Positions 51,457 to 63,534 of a DNA stretch of 64,000 nt are shown here, in pieces. Both the position numbers and the translations under genes were made by a program. The stretch spans positions 146,836 through 210,835 of the forward strand of contig CAIOYY010000057.1 of the NCBI GenBank assembly GCA_903862715.1. The letters run 5' to 3'. The DNA comes from an uncultured Alphaproteobacteria bacterium (GTDB lineage Bacteria; Pseudomonadota; Alphaproteobacteria; Micropepsales; Micropepsaceae). A model generated the notes under the pieces. The model saw only the letters and a list, made by a program, of their open reading frames with translations. It had not been told where the DNA came from and searched no databases. The first letter of the stretch is position 1; every line of letters starts with the position of its first letter.

Positions 51457-52074
51457 ATGGCGGCGGTACGGGAACGGGCGAAACTAGCAAGCGCGGCTGA
51501 GCGTCTCAATCGACGCGCCGCGGTGCATTTGCCGCCGCTTTTTCTGGTCACCGACGATGTGCGGGTTCCTGATCCGGTTGCGGTAGCGAAGACCCTGCCG
51601 CAGGGCTCCGGAATTATCCTGCGTCATCGCGACGCGCAAAAACGTTCCGTGCTGGCCGAGGCGCTGGCCACTCTTGTTCCGGAGCGGGCGCTGTTTCTTA
51701 TGGTCGCGGGCGACGAAGAACTTGCGCGCGCTGTCGGCGCCGACGGCGTGCACTTCGCCGAAGCGGAAATGGGGGCGGTTGCCGCGTGCCGCTGGCATCA
51801 TCCTTTGTGGTGCATTACGGTGGCGGCGCATTCCGGCCCGGCCCTGCGCCTCGCCGCACAGGCGGGCGCCGACGCGGCATTTTTTGCGCCGCTGTTTCCG
51901 ACGCGAAGCCATCCGGAAAAATCTGGTTTCGGACTCACGCGATTTCGTTTCCTCGCCGCGCGCGCCCCGCTCCCCGTCTATGCATTGGGCGGCGTCACGG
52001 CGCAAAACGCCGCGCGCCTCGATGGCGCGCATATTGCCGGGATCGCCGCGATTGAAGGGCTGATGCCCGGCTAA
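51457..52074 (+). CDS. thiamine phosphate synthase / TenI-like protein
   Basis: PPLFLVTDD, ADGVHFAEAEMG, FFAPLFPTRSHPEKSGFGL, PVYALGGVTAQNAARLDGAHIAGIAAIEGL. Confidence 0.82.
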   Translation: MAAVRERAKLASAAERLNRRAAVHLPPLFLVTDDVRVPDPVAVAKTLPQGSGIILRHRDAQKRSVLAEALATLVPERALFLMVAGDEELARAVGADGVHFAEAEMGAVAACRWHHPLWCITVAAHSGPALRLAAQAGADAAFFAPLFPTRSHPEKSGFGLTRFRFLAARAPLPVYALGGVTAQNAARLDGAHIAGIAAIEGLMPG

Positions 52075-53288
52075 AGCGTGAAGCCGAGATTGACGAACCC
52101 GGCATCCATGCCGATTTCGTCGTTCCCATTGTAATAGGCGCCGACATTGCGTTCGTGCTGGTAATGCTGCCATCCGGCGGTGATCTGGAAATTACGGTTG
52201 AGCTGATAGCCGAGCGCCGCCTGATAGCCGTCGATCACATAACGCGGCACGCCAATGGGCGCATCGACAAAGGTGTTCGAATATTCCGCGCCGAGACGCC
52301 AGGAATCGCGTTCCGCCAGCGCCGAGACATGCACACGTTCGGTTTCCGCGCTGTGATAGACCGTCCCGGTGGAATAGCCGTAACCGCTGGACACGCGGTA
52401 GCCGCCGCCCCAGGACAGATCGGTTTCTCCCAGCTCCGTCTGAAATTCGAGACCCAGCGCCCAATCGTAGATATCACCGCTTCCCGGCGTCGGATTGCGC
52501 AGCGCGCCGCGCGCATAGGCGGCGGAAATGCCCATTGTGATCTCGTCGAAGCGGCGATTGTAACTCGCGGCGAACTCCCACACCGATCCTTGCGTGTTCG
52601 CTCCGTTGCCGGGATTGCCGGTGAAGGGAACGATGCTTTTGATCAGGTTCGGCGTATAGGACGCACCGATCTGGATTCCGATCAGGCGCGGCGAAATATA
52701 GGAAATCTTCGCCGCATTGGACGACGCCTTCACGGCGGTGATTTCCTTAGTGAAAGTGTTGAATTTTTTGTCGCTGAAGGGATTGCGGAAGAAGGTGATC
52801 TCGGGATTTTCGAGTGACACATGCGGATCGACCTGCGGACCCGTCAGGCCCAGCGTGTAGCCGGCGCCGTCCTGCTGACCGATCTCGACGCGGCCCAATC
52901 CGGTCTGCACATAAAAATAGAGCTTCTGCAGAAAATCATTGCCATAGGCATCGCCCGACAATTCATCGCGCCCCAGAAGAACATTCGCGCGCAGGCCCGT
53001 AATAAGGCCGCTGTCGTAAAGACGCTGGAGACGCACACTGGCGACGCTTAAACCGGTAAAGCCGTCGTCGTCATATCCGCCGGGATAAAGCGGGCCTCTG
53101 TCCTCTGCGGCCGTGAACACGCTGCCGCTCGCAAAGCCTTCAAGCTGCGCCTCGTAATTGCCCACATACCAGACCGGCGTATCGATGCTGAGCGTTTCGC
53201 TGAGGCCCTGCGCGATTGCGGGCGTCGCCGCGAGAAAACCCGCTGTGGCGAGAAAAAGGGCGCGCATTGTGCTCGTGCGCTGGTTCAT
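52071..53288 (-). CDS. Gram-negative porin
   Basis: Signal peptide, alternating beta-strand pattern, VEIGQQDGAGYTLGLTG, C-terminal GFVNLGFTL. Confidence 0.82.
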   Translation of the reverse strand: MNQRTSTMRALFLATAGFLAATPAIAQGLSETLSIDTPVWYVGNYEAQLEGFASGSVFTAAEDRGPLYPGGYDDDGFTGLSVASVRLQRLYDSGLITGLRANVLLGRDELSGDAYGNDFLQKLYFYVQTGLGRVEIGQQDGAGYTLGLTGPQVDPHVSLENPEITFFRNPFSDKKFNTFTKEITAVKASSNAAKISYISPRLIGIQIGASYTPNLIKSIVPFTGNPGNGANTQGSVWEFAASYNRRFDEITMGISAAYARGALRNPTPGSGDIYDWALGLEFQTELGETDLSWGGGYRVSSGYGYSTGTVYHSAETERVHVSALAERDSWRLGAEYSNTFVDAPIGVPRYVIDGYQAALGYQLNRNFQITAGWQHYQHERNVGAYYNGNDEIGMDAGFVNLGFTL

Positions 53289-53534
53289 GCGCGTCTCTCC
53301 CCGTGGGTATTTTTAAAGCCCGAATTCCTTAAACGGATTTGCGGCCGAAAGGCACCCGACCCGCGCGGAATTGTTCCGCCTTAACTGGACCTTTCCGCAA
53401 TCTTCCGGAAATCCGTCACTTCGCGACGTCTTCGCCGCCGTTGCGCCTTTTCATGCGCCTCAGTATAAAAGATAAGTGCCTGAGGAAGCGGGCCTTATTG
53501 CGGCAAAACGCTGGCCCACGGGAGGCAAGTTTTC

Positions 53535-54125
53535 ATGCGTCATTCCTATCTCGCGCTTTGCGCCGGTCTGCTCCTGACGTTGATGGCGTCACCCGAGGTC
53601 AAGGCGCAGACTTGGGGCAATGGCGATTGCACGGTGTCCATCTGGTGGCCTTATTCGCGTGAAAAAGGCGATTGCCTGACCGACAAGGAAAAGGAAGCCG
53701 GGTTGACCGGCAATTATCTCGATCCCGAAGGCACATATCGCCGTCCGGAAGTGATTGGCGAGGAAGCGGGCGAACCCGTGATCGGACCCGATGGCAATCC
53801 CGTTCCGGGTTCCGAAAGCGACGGCCGTTTGATCATCAGCAATGAACGCGGCTGCACCACCGGCATTCTGTGGCCCTATGTCCGTAAACCGGGTGACTGT
53901 CTGACCGATGGCGAAATCGAGGCCGGGATGACCGGCGTTTATGGCAATTCCCGCCGTCCCGGCGAAGCCCCGCCCACGCCATCCGCAGTCAATCTCGCGC
54001 CGCTGCCTGCCGCGCCGGAGTCGGACAGCGGGTTGTTCGGGCTTTTCGGCTCGGGCGATCAGAATTTCGGTACAGGCGGCCTGCTCGAAGACAATCTCCT
54101 GCCTGCGGATCAGAGAAACCAGTAA
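53535..54125 (+). CDS. exported protein with two C-x14-C / GDCLTD modules
   Basis: Signal peptide; modules CTVSIWWPYSREKGDCLTDKEKEAGLTGNY and CTTGILWPYVRKPGDCLTDGEIEAGMTGVY. Confidence 0.85.
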   Translation: MRHSYLALCAGLLLTLMASPEVKAQTWGNGDCTVSIWWPYSREKGDCLTDKEKEAGLTGNYLDPEGTYRRPEVIGEEAGEPVIGPDGNPVPGSESDGRLIISNERGCTTGILWPYVRKPGDCLTDGEIEAGMTGVYGNSRRPGEAPPTPSAVNLAPLPAAPESDSGLFGLFGSGDQNFGTGGLLEDNLLPADQRNQ

Positions 54126-54149
54126 TCGACCATTAGAGGAGGGACGTTC

Positions 54150-54647
54150 ATGCGCTCTGTGCCTTATGTGCTCTGCGTCGGACTGTTCCTCTCCCTCCCC
54201 GTGGCGCCGGCTGCTGTGGCCCAGATCGGTGGGGGCGAAAACTGCAACAAGGGTATTTTCTGGCCTTTCGTCCGCGAACAGGGCGACTGCCTGACTGATG
54301 TCGAGCGCTCGAATGGCCGCACGGGCGTCTATCAGGATCCGGATGCGCCCCCCGCGACGGAGCCCGCGTCACCCGCTACCGCGACGGCTCCGGCAAACCC
54401 TGCCGCAAACCCCTCATCCGCCTCATCCCCCGCAGCTTCCGTGCCTGCCGTCGCGTCGGGGCCGGTCCTGTCGGGGAGTAGCCAAACCCCTATACAGGCC
54501 TCTACGGCTCCCGCCGCAGCCGAACCCGCTCCGGCGCTCGACGAAAACAACTGCCGCAAGGGTCTCTGGTGGCCCTTTGTGCGTGAGGCGGGGGATTGCC
54601 TGACCGATGTCGAACGGGCCAATGGCAGGCAGGGAACATATCAGTAG
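54150..54647 (+). CDS. exported protein with two C-x14-C / GDCLTD modules flanking an Ala/Pro-rich linker
   Basis: Signal peptide; modules CNKGIFWPFVREQGDCLTDVERSNGRTGVY and CRKGLWWPFVREAGDCLTDVERANGRQGTY. Confidence 0.85.
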   Translation: MRSVPYVLCVGLFLSLPVAPAAVAQIGGGENCNKGIFWPFVREQGDCLTDVERSNGRTGVYQDPDAPPATEPASPATATAPANPAANPSSASSPAASVPAVASGPVLSGSSQTPIQASTAPAAAEPAPALDENNCRKGLWWPFVREAGDCLTDVERANGRQGTYQ

Positions 54648-54758
54648 CAATATCAACGGCGAGTCCGGACATTGCGCCGTGAATTGGGCCTCTTTATAAG
54701 CGGCGCATGGGGCACCGTCCCAATCGGAAAACGGTAATCGGGAGCTATAGGTTAGTCG

Positions 54759-55259
54759 ATGCGGATTCTCATTCTCGCCGCCTGCGTTTGTTTTCTCGCC
54801 GCCTGCAGTTCGGACGATGCCGGAAACGGCCCCGTTCCCGCGACCAGCATCGGCACCTCGGGTGATGGCGGTGGCTCCTGGTGGTGGCCCTTTGGCGGCG
54901 ACGACAATGAAGCTGCGATGGCGGCCTTCCAGGGCCCGGAGCTTGGCGTAAACGCCTATCTCTGGCGTGCGACGCTCGACACGTTGAATTTCATGCCACT
55001 GGCGACCAGCGACCCGGTCGGCGGCATCATCAATACCGAATGGTATTCCGCGCCCGAAAATCCGAACGAACGGATCAAGGTCACCGCCTATATTCTGGAC
55101 CGCCGCCTGCGCGCCGATGCACTTCGCGTCGCGGTCTTCCGTCAGGTGCGCAATGGCGATCAATGGGCGGACGCAGACACCAACCCCGACACGGCGGTAC
55201 GGCTGGAAAATGCGATCCTCACCCGGGCGCGGGAAATCCACATTTCGCTTATTCAGTAG
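54759..55259 (+). CDS. DUF3576 domain-containing lipoprotein
   Basis: Lipobox-like FLAAC; GPELGVNAYLWRATLDTLNFMPLATSDPVGGIINTEWYS upstream of leuS. Confidence 0.88.
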   Translation: MRILILAACVCFLAACSSDDAGNGPVPATSIGTSGDGGGSWWWPFGGDDNEAAMAAFQGPELGVNAYLWRATLDTLNFMPLATSDPVGGIINTEWYSAPENPNERIKVTAYILDRRLRADALRVAVFRQVRNGDQWADADTNPDTAVRLENAILTRAREIHISLIQ

Positions 55260-55323
55260 TCGCTTCAGACCTGGCCGAGGCTGAACGTCGCCCGGCTGGG
55301 CAGGGCTGGGAGAGAGCACGCAT

Positions 55324-57863
<2,540 letters not shown>

Positions 57864-57867
<4 letters not shown>

Positions 57868-58388
57868 CAAAGCATCGCCTCACAGGTCTCGTCCTTTTCT
57901 GCGCGGGTCTCCTGCTCGCCGGTTGCGGCTTTCGGCCGCTTTATGCGTCGGGGCCCGATGGTGTGGGGCCAGCCGATGTGCTTTCCGGCATTTATGTCGA
58001 ACCCATTCCGGAACGCGTTGGATTTCAGCTGCGCAATCAATTGCTCGACCGGCTGAATGCGACCGGCGACAATAATGGCGCCTATCGACTGAAAATTTCG
58101 CTGCGCGAAGAAACCGAAGGCGTCGCCATTCGCTCGAATGCGTCGATCACGCGGTACAATTACACGCTGTTCGCACGCTACGACCTTTTCCAGACCGGCG
58201 GCACAACCCCGGTCAAAAGCGGCAATGTCAGCGCGCTCGCTGCCTACAATGTGGCGACCTCGCCCTATGCGACGGTCGTTGCCGAACAGGATGCCAGCGA
58301 ACGTGCGGCGGGCGATATCGCCGAACGCCTGCGCGTCGAACTCGCGGTTTTCTTCAGCGAAATGGCGCCCGTCGCCGCGCTGAACTGA
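57864..58388 (+). CDS. lptE: LPS assembly lipoprotein LptE
   Basis: [11 protein letters not shown] lipobox; location between leuS and holA. Confidence 0.88.
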
Positions 58389-58398
58389 GCCGCGTGCG

Positions 58399-59424
58399 AT
58401 GATCGTCAAACCGGCAGAGGCGGACCGCTTTGCCACAAGGCCGGGAAAGATTGCCGCCGCGCTGGTTTACGGTCCCGATCAGGGCCTGGTGCGTGAACGC
58501 GCCGAAGCGCTGACAAAAAGTATCGTCCCCGATCTGAAAGATCCCTTTCGTATCGCCGAATTCGACGAGGATGTTGTGACGTCCGATCCGGCAAGGCTGT
58601 GGGATGAAGCCGCCGCCATTTCGATGCTCGGCGGGCGACGCGTGGTGCGCGTGCGCGGAGCGGGCAATGCGCTCACGAAACATCTGGAACGTTATCTCGA
58701 AGACCCACCGGGCGATGCGCTGATCGTCGTCGAGGGCGGCGACCTGGCAAAGGGCGCGTCGTTGCGCCGCTTGTTCGAGGAAGCGGATAACGCCGCGGCT
58801 ATCGCCTGCTACAGCGACAATACGCGCAATCTCCCTGAAGTGGTGCTGGCGGGTCTCAAGGAGGCCGGACTCTCGATCGAAGGTCCGGCGCTGACCGAAG
58901 CGGTCTCCCGGCTCGGCTCCGATCGCGGCGTCACGCGGCGCGAGCTGGAAAAACTCATTCTCTATGTGGGCGACGCGAAGACGGTAACGCTCGACCATGT
59001 GCGCGCCACAATGGGCGATGAATCCGATTTACGAATGGATGAATGCAGCGACGCCGCCGGAATGGGCGACTTCAAGGCGCTCGATACGGCGCTGGCGCGC
59101 CTCTGGATCGAAGGCTCCTCGCCCGTTGGCATTTTGCGTCAGGCGCTTGGGCATTTTCATCGTCTCGCGCTGGTGCGCAGCGATTGCCAGGCCGGTACCG
59201 ACGCGGCCTCGGCCATCCGCAAACTCCGCCCACCGGTGCATTTCACCCGCGCCGACTCCTTCCGCGCCCAGGCATCGCGCTGGAGCGAGGCCAAACTTGA
59301 GGAAGCGCTGACGTTCCTTTACGAAGCCGAAGCGCTCGTCAAAACCACCGGCATTCCCGCCGAAGCGGTTTGCGGGCGCGCGCTGTTCTCGGTCGCGGCA
59401 CTTGTGCGCAACCGTAACAGCTGA
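58399..59424 (+). CDS. holA: DNA polymerase III subunit delta
   Basis: [44 protein letters not shown]. Confidence 0.92.
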   Translation: MIVKPAEADRFATRPGKIAAALVYGPDQGLVRERAEALTKSIVPDLKDPFRIAEFDEDVVTSDPARLWDEAAAISMLGGRRVVRVRGAGNALTKHLERYLEDPPGDALIVVEGGDLAKGASLRRLFEEADNAAAIACYSDNTRNLPEVVLAGLKEAGLSIEGPALTEAVSRLGSDRGVTRRELEKLILYVGDAKTVTLDHVRATMGDESDLRMDECSDAAGMGDFKALDTALARLWIEGSSPVGILRQALGHFHRLALVRSDCQAGTDAASAIRKLRPPVHFTRADSFRAQASRWSEAKLEEALTFLYEAEALVKTTGIPAEAVCGRALFSVAALVRNRNS

Positions 59425-59447
59425 TCAGGCAAGAAGTTTCGGGCCCC

Positions 59448-60215
59448 ATGCTGAAAATCCGCATCATTCCCTGCCTCGATGTTAAAGATGGGCGCGTCGT
59501 CAAAGGCGTGAACTTTGTTTCGCTGCGCGATGCCGGCGATCCGGTCGAACAGGCGATTCTTTACGACGCGGCGGGCGCGGACGAACTTTGCTTTCTCGAC
59601 ATCACTGCCAGCCATGAGAAGCGTCCCATTCTGCTCGATGTCGTGCGCCGCACGGCCGAAGCCTGCTTTATGCCGCTCACGGTAGGCGGCGGTGTCCGCA
59701 CGCTCGATGACATTCGCGCCCTTCTGCTTGCGGGCGCCGACAAGGTCTCGATCAATACCGAAGCGGTGCGCCGTCCCGAATTTGTCCGTGAAGCGGCGGA
59801 AAAATTCGGCAGCCAATGCATCGTTGCCGCCATTGACGCGAAAAAACCGTCACAGGGCGGCGCATTACGATTCGAGGTTTTCACCCATGGTGGACGCAAT
59901 GCCACGGGAATTGACGCGGTGGAACACGCACAGCGTCTTGCCGATTATGGCGCAGGCGAAATTCTGCTGACATCAATGGACCGCGACGGCACCAAGGTCG
60001 GATATGACCTTCCCCTCACGCGCGCTATTGCGGACGCGGTATCCATTCCGGTGATCGCCAGCGGCGGCGTCGGCGTGGTGGAAGATCTGGTCGCGGGCGT
60101 GCGCGACGGCCATGCCAGCGCGGTACTGGCAGCGTCGATTTTCCATTTCGGCGAAGTTACGATCGGTGAAGCGAAAGCTCATCTCGCGGCCGCAGGCATT
60201 CCTGTCCGGGACTAA
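59448..60215 (+). CDS. hisF: imidazole glycerol phosphate synthase subunit HisF
   Basis: [73 protein letters not shown]. Confidence 0.97.
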   Translation: MLKIRIIPCLDVKDGRVVKGVNFVSLRDAGDPVEQAILYDAAGADELCFLDITASHEKRPILLDVVRRTAEACFMPLTVGGGVRTLDDIRALLLAGADKVSINTEAVRRPEFVREAAEKFGSQCIVAAIDAKKPSQGGALRFEVFTHGGRNATGIDAVEHAQRLADYGAGEILLTSMDRDGTKVGYDLPLTRAIADAVSIPVIASGGVGVVEDLVAGVRDGHASAVLAASIFHFGEVTIGEAKAHLAAAGIPVRD

Positions 60216-60245
60216 CGTGAAAAATCGCTCAAGGCAGCGACACGG

Positions 60246-61121
60246 CTAAAGCCGGTTGCCGCCATTTCCGACAAGGGCGAAATTGCGTGTGAGACGCGGC
60301 GCATGAGGAATAAGCGTCGAAAGATTAGATGATTCCTGCGCCGACGGCTGATGTGTCGCGCCGAGGAATTCGACGCCGATGCCGTCGCTGTGATGGCGGG
60401 CGACACGCGCGGCGCGCGCGCCGATCAGAATATGTTCGCCGATAGGCGGTTTGACATCGCTGCGCACCGATACACCGGTCAGCGAAAGGTCCAGCACTTC
60501 GCAGCGGACCTGATCGCCGGTGGAACGCGTGAAATGTGTGAAGCTTCCCGATTGCGCTTCCACGCGGTCGTGCTTGCGCAGATCGCTGTCGTCCAGCAGG
60601 TGACGGTTCAACTCCAATGTCAGATGGTCCGCAAGCTTCTCGCGCTTTTGCAGCGAACACGAGAAGGTCATCACGAAGCCGCCGTCCTGTGCGCGCACGA
60701 CCGGGCCTTCGAAACGTCCCAGGCCATCCAGATAGATGACGGCGCGGCCCTTCGGCTCCTGTTTCAGTTCGCAAAGCAGCATCGCGTCGCCGGGAGAAAT
60801 ATCGTCTACCGTGCAGATCGCTTCTTCCTGATTGGCGGGAATATAAAGACGTCCGGCCAGCGTGACGCGCACGCGGCGGAAGCGGCGGCGTTCATTGGTC
60901 GCGCGCTCGATGATGATCTCACCCGGCGTCATGTCGCGCGCAGGGGGCTTATCACCCCGAGCCGGATCATCCACCGTCGGGGTGCTCATCTCCTGCAGAC
61001 GCGGCGCGGTTTCGCTGCCGGCTGCTGCGCTCGGGAGCGCTTCGCCAATCGTATCTATGGTGTTGCCAGGCGGGCTCATCTTCCCCGAAGACCCAAATAG
61101 ACTGTTCCAAGACCCAAGCAA
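60246..61121 (-). CDS. PilZ domain-containing protein (two PilZ-like segments)
   Basis: RRRFRRVRVTLAGRLYIP and RKHDRVEAQ...VLDLSLTGVSVRS. Confidence 0.82.
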   Translation of the reverse strand: MLGSWNSLFGSSGKMSPPGNTIDTIGEALPSAAAGSETAPRLQEMSTPTVDDPARGDKPPARDMTPGEIIIERATNERRRFRRVRVTLAGRLYIPANQEEAICTVDDISPGDAMLLCELKQEPKGRAVIYLDGLGRFEGPVVRAQDGGFVMTFSCSLQKREKLADHLTLELNRHLLDDSDLRKHDRVEAQSGSFTHFTRSTGDQVRCEVLDLSLTGVSVRSDVKPPIGEHILIGARAARVARHHSDGIGVEFLGATHQPSAQESSNLSTLIPHAPRLTRNFALVGNGGNRL

Positions 61122-61153
61122 GGCGCTGAGTGCTCAATAAAGCGTTTACGTCC

Positions 61154-61197
61154 CCGGATTTTCCGCCGGTAATTTAGCTTTTCGGAGGGAAATCCGG
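61154..61197. repeat. long imperfect inverted repeat (14-bp arms, 16-nt loop) in a divergent intergenic region
   Basis: CCGGATTTTCCGCC ... GGAGGGAAATCCGG; 12 Watson-Crick pairs, one G-U-type pair, one mismatch. Confidence 0.75.
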
Positions 61198-61300
61198 TGG
61201 CTACGGCAAAGTGACTGTCCTGATTTGAAGCATATCCTCCGGGTGGCTTCGCCATCGAAAAAGACTTAACTTCCGCGTGGGTTAGCTAGGGAAGCGGGCC

Positions 61301-61651
61301 ATGAAAAGTGTTTTTGGAACAGGCATGTCGCGCGCCGTCATCGCGCTGCTGGTGACGATGGGGTCCTCTGCGGCGCTTGCGCAGATATACGAAACCCAGC
61401 GCGGACCCGGTCCGTATAACGTCCAAACCCTGAACTTCGATCTCTGGTGCCGCGAAACGCAGCGTTACGCGGCAGAGCGCTGCGACGCACGCATGGCTGA
61501 CGACTTGGCGGCGTTCGAATCCTATCGCTCGGTGGTCGAGCGTTACGAGCTGCAATATCTGATGGAACGCGAACGCGAGGCCGCGGCCTCGGCGCGCTCC
61601 AGCCGTTACACCGCCCCCTGGGTGCAGTACGAAGACGCGTTCGGTCGCTGA
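61301..61651 (+). CDS. small exported protein with two cysteines
   Basis: Signal peptide; NFDLWCRETQRYAAERCDARMADDLAAFESYRSVVERYE. Confidence 0.7.
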   Translation: MKSVFGTGMSRAVIALLVTMGSSAALAQIYETQRGPGPYNVQTLNFDLWCRETQRYAAERCDARMADDLAAFESYRSVVERYELQYLMEREREAAASARSSRYTAPWVQYEDAFGR

Positions 61652-61672
61652 CCTAGAGCTGGCCTTGGGTTT

Positions 61673-62440
61673 TTATTGCCCCTGGTAGGATGCTGTCGCT
61701 CCACACAGATCGAACAGTTTCTGCAACGTCTCGTGGGAATCCATCTGAAGCACATCGCGTCTGGCGGCGGCGTTGCCCTGATGGGAAACGACCAGCCTGA
61801 GATGCGGCGCGCGCGGGTGACGCTGGCCGTCCTCATTCACAGCGCGGGGTGGCGGCGGCGCTGAGGGCGGCAATTCGATGGTGGTCAAGGTTTCGTCTTC
61901 GCGTACCAGCGCGGACGAAACCAGGCGTTCGAACGTGATCGAGCGGCCGATCAAGGGCGATACATCGGTCAGAACCTGCGCAATGCCGAGATAGCGTTCG
62001 GCCTGCTCCGAGCCATAGGTGATCGGCATCAGAACGGTTTCGATTTCGATCATGCGGCAGTCTTCGGTTGCGCCGACCGAGGTCAGGCATAGCGGAAGAT
62101 TGGAAGCGAGGGATTGGCGCAGCAACCCGTCGAGGCGGTTACGGCTGTCGGTGTCCCAATGCGCCATGAAATTCTTTCCGCGCAATTCGGTGCCATAGCG
62201 TTCGCACAGAGTGGTGCCGGCAAGACGGTACACAAAGCCGCCCTCAGGCCGGGCGTCGAGCAGGAAAACGAAAGGCAGAAGACGTTTCAAAGCTTTCGGA
62301 TCGATATCGGCCTGATCGGGTGCGGCGCGGCCCTGGCGCAAACGGCTCCAATACCCAACGGCGAAGTGACTGTTTCTATGCTTCATGGCCTTTAATGCCC
62401 GCCTTCGTCCTGAAACGTTCTCTTGTGTGTGTCTCAGCAT
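61673..62440 (-). CDS. PAS domain-containing protein (PAS_5-like)
   Basis: YWSRLRQGRAAPDQADIDPKALKRLLPFVFLLD...FVYRLAGTTLCERYGTELRGKNF. Confidence 0.82.
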   Translation of the reverse strand: MLRHTQENVSGRRRALKAMKHRNSHFAVGYWSRLRQGRAAPDQADIDPKALKRLLPFVFLLDARPEGGFVYRLAGTTLCERYGTELRGKNFMAHWDTDSRNRLDGLLRQSLASNLPLCLTSVGATEDCRMIEIETVLMPITYGSEQAERYLGIAQVLTDVSPLIGRSITFERLVSSALVREDETLTTIELPPSAPPPPRAVNEDGQRHPRAPHLRLVVSHQGNAAARRDVLQMDSHETLQKLFDLCGATASYQGQ

Positions 62441-62616
62441 GACCCACAGGGACTAGCCTTCGACGCTCTCGGCCTTCAGGAGAGCGAAACCCGTGCCAGA
62501 CGGACAAAGCGCTGGCTCCGCACGGCGCGAAAGGCCGGCGGATCACGCAAAAATCTAGTGATTAAAGGATTTTCCGTTGTTCTGCGGCGGCGTGGAATCC
62601 CCGGCACGGGCCGCGC

Positions 62617-63315
62617 CTATCCCCATGGTCCTGCCCGGCGGCGTCCGAAAAGGGGAATGCGCGAGAAGAGAGGTGCCAATATCAAACCGGCACCGAAGCC
62701 GCCGAGATGCGCCCACCACGCGACCCCCGGTTCATTGGGGTCGGCCATCACCGCCTGGAAAATCTGGACCAGAAACCAGAAGCCGATGACGTAAAGAGCA
62801 GAAATCTTCATCGGATAGAGAAGAATGCCGAGCGGGACGATCACCGTAACGCGCGCGCGCGGATAGATCAGCAGATAGGCGGCCAGCACGCCCGATATCG
62901 CGCCCGATGCGCCGACCATCGGGATTTGAGACCCGGCATTCAGCACCCCCTCCGACAGCGCCGCCGCCACGCCACAGATGAAGTAGAAGAGGAAATAGAG
63001 AAAATGCCCCGTGGCGTCCTCGATATTGTTCCCGAATATCCAGAGGTAGAGCATGTTGCCGCCGAGATGCAGCAGCCCGCCATGCAGAAACATCGATGTC
63101 GCCAGCGTCGCCCAGCTCCACGCCGATCCCTCTAAAGTAGAGAACTCGCCGCCGAAAAAATGCGCGGGCGTGAAAGCAAGAGTTGCAATGCTGCGATTGA
63201 AGTCCGGTTCGTCGAGGCCCAGCTGCCAGAGGAAAATCCCGACGCAGGCCACGATGAAGACGATGTTCACATAAGGCGTTCGGCGGACAGGGTTGTCGTC
63301 CGATATCGGGATCAT
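62617..63315 (-). CDS. rhomboid family intramembrane serine protease
   Basis: MFLHGGLLHLGGNMLYLWIFG, VGASGAISGVLAAYL (GASG), WWAHLGGFGAGLILAPL. Confidence 0.93.
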   Translation of the reverse strand: MIPISDDNPVRRTPYVNIVFIVACVGIFLWQLGLDEPDFNRSIATLAFTPAHFFGGEFSTLEGSAWSWATLATSMFLHGGLLHLGGNMLYLWIFGNNIEDATGHFLYFLFYFICGVAAALSEGVLNAGSQIPMVGASGAISGVLAAYLLIYPRARVTVIVPLGILLYPMKISALYVIGFWFLVQIFQAVMADPNEPGVAWWAHLGGFGAGLILAPLFSRIPLFGRRRAGPWG

Positions 63316-63534
63316 TCGGCAGTCCTTTTACGCCCTCGCCCCTGTTTCTTTGCCGGAAACCGTCCCAATACGAAACACATTTTGCGGGGAGGCGCCCGTA
63401 TTTGGCCGCTTTCGCCGTCTTACGCATGGCACGGATCGTGAAACCCAGGGAACCGGAAATACGCCTGTGTCAGCCCGGTCGGTTACGGGCGAATCACGGC
63501 GGCACATTTGAACCCCTCGATCAGAGGCCGATCC

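Noticed and set aside
62423-62794. 123-aa + strand ORF between the PAS and rhomboid genes
   Set aside because: It is basic and low-complexity, overlaps the rhomboid gene antisense for most of its length, and has no plausible domain.
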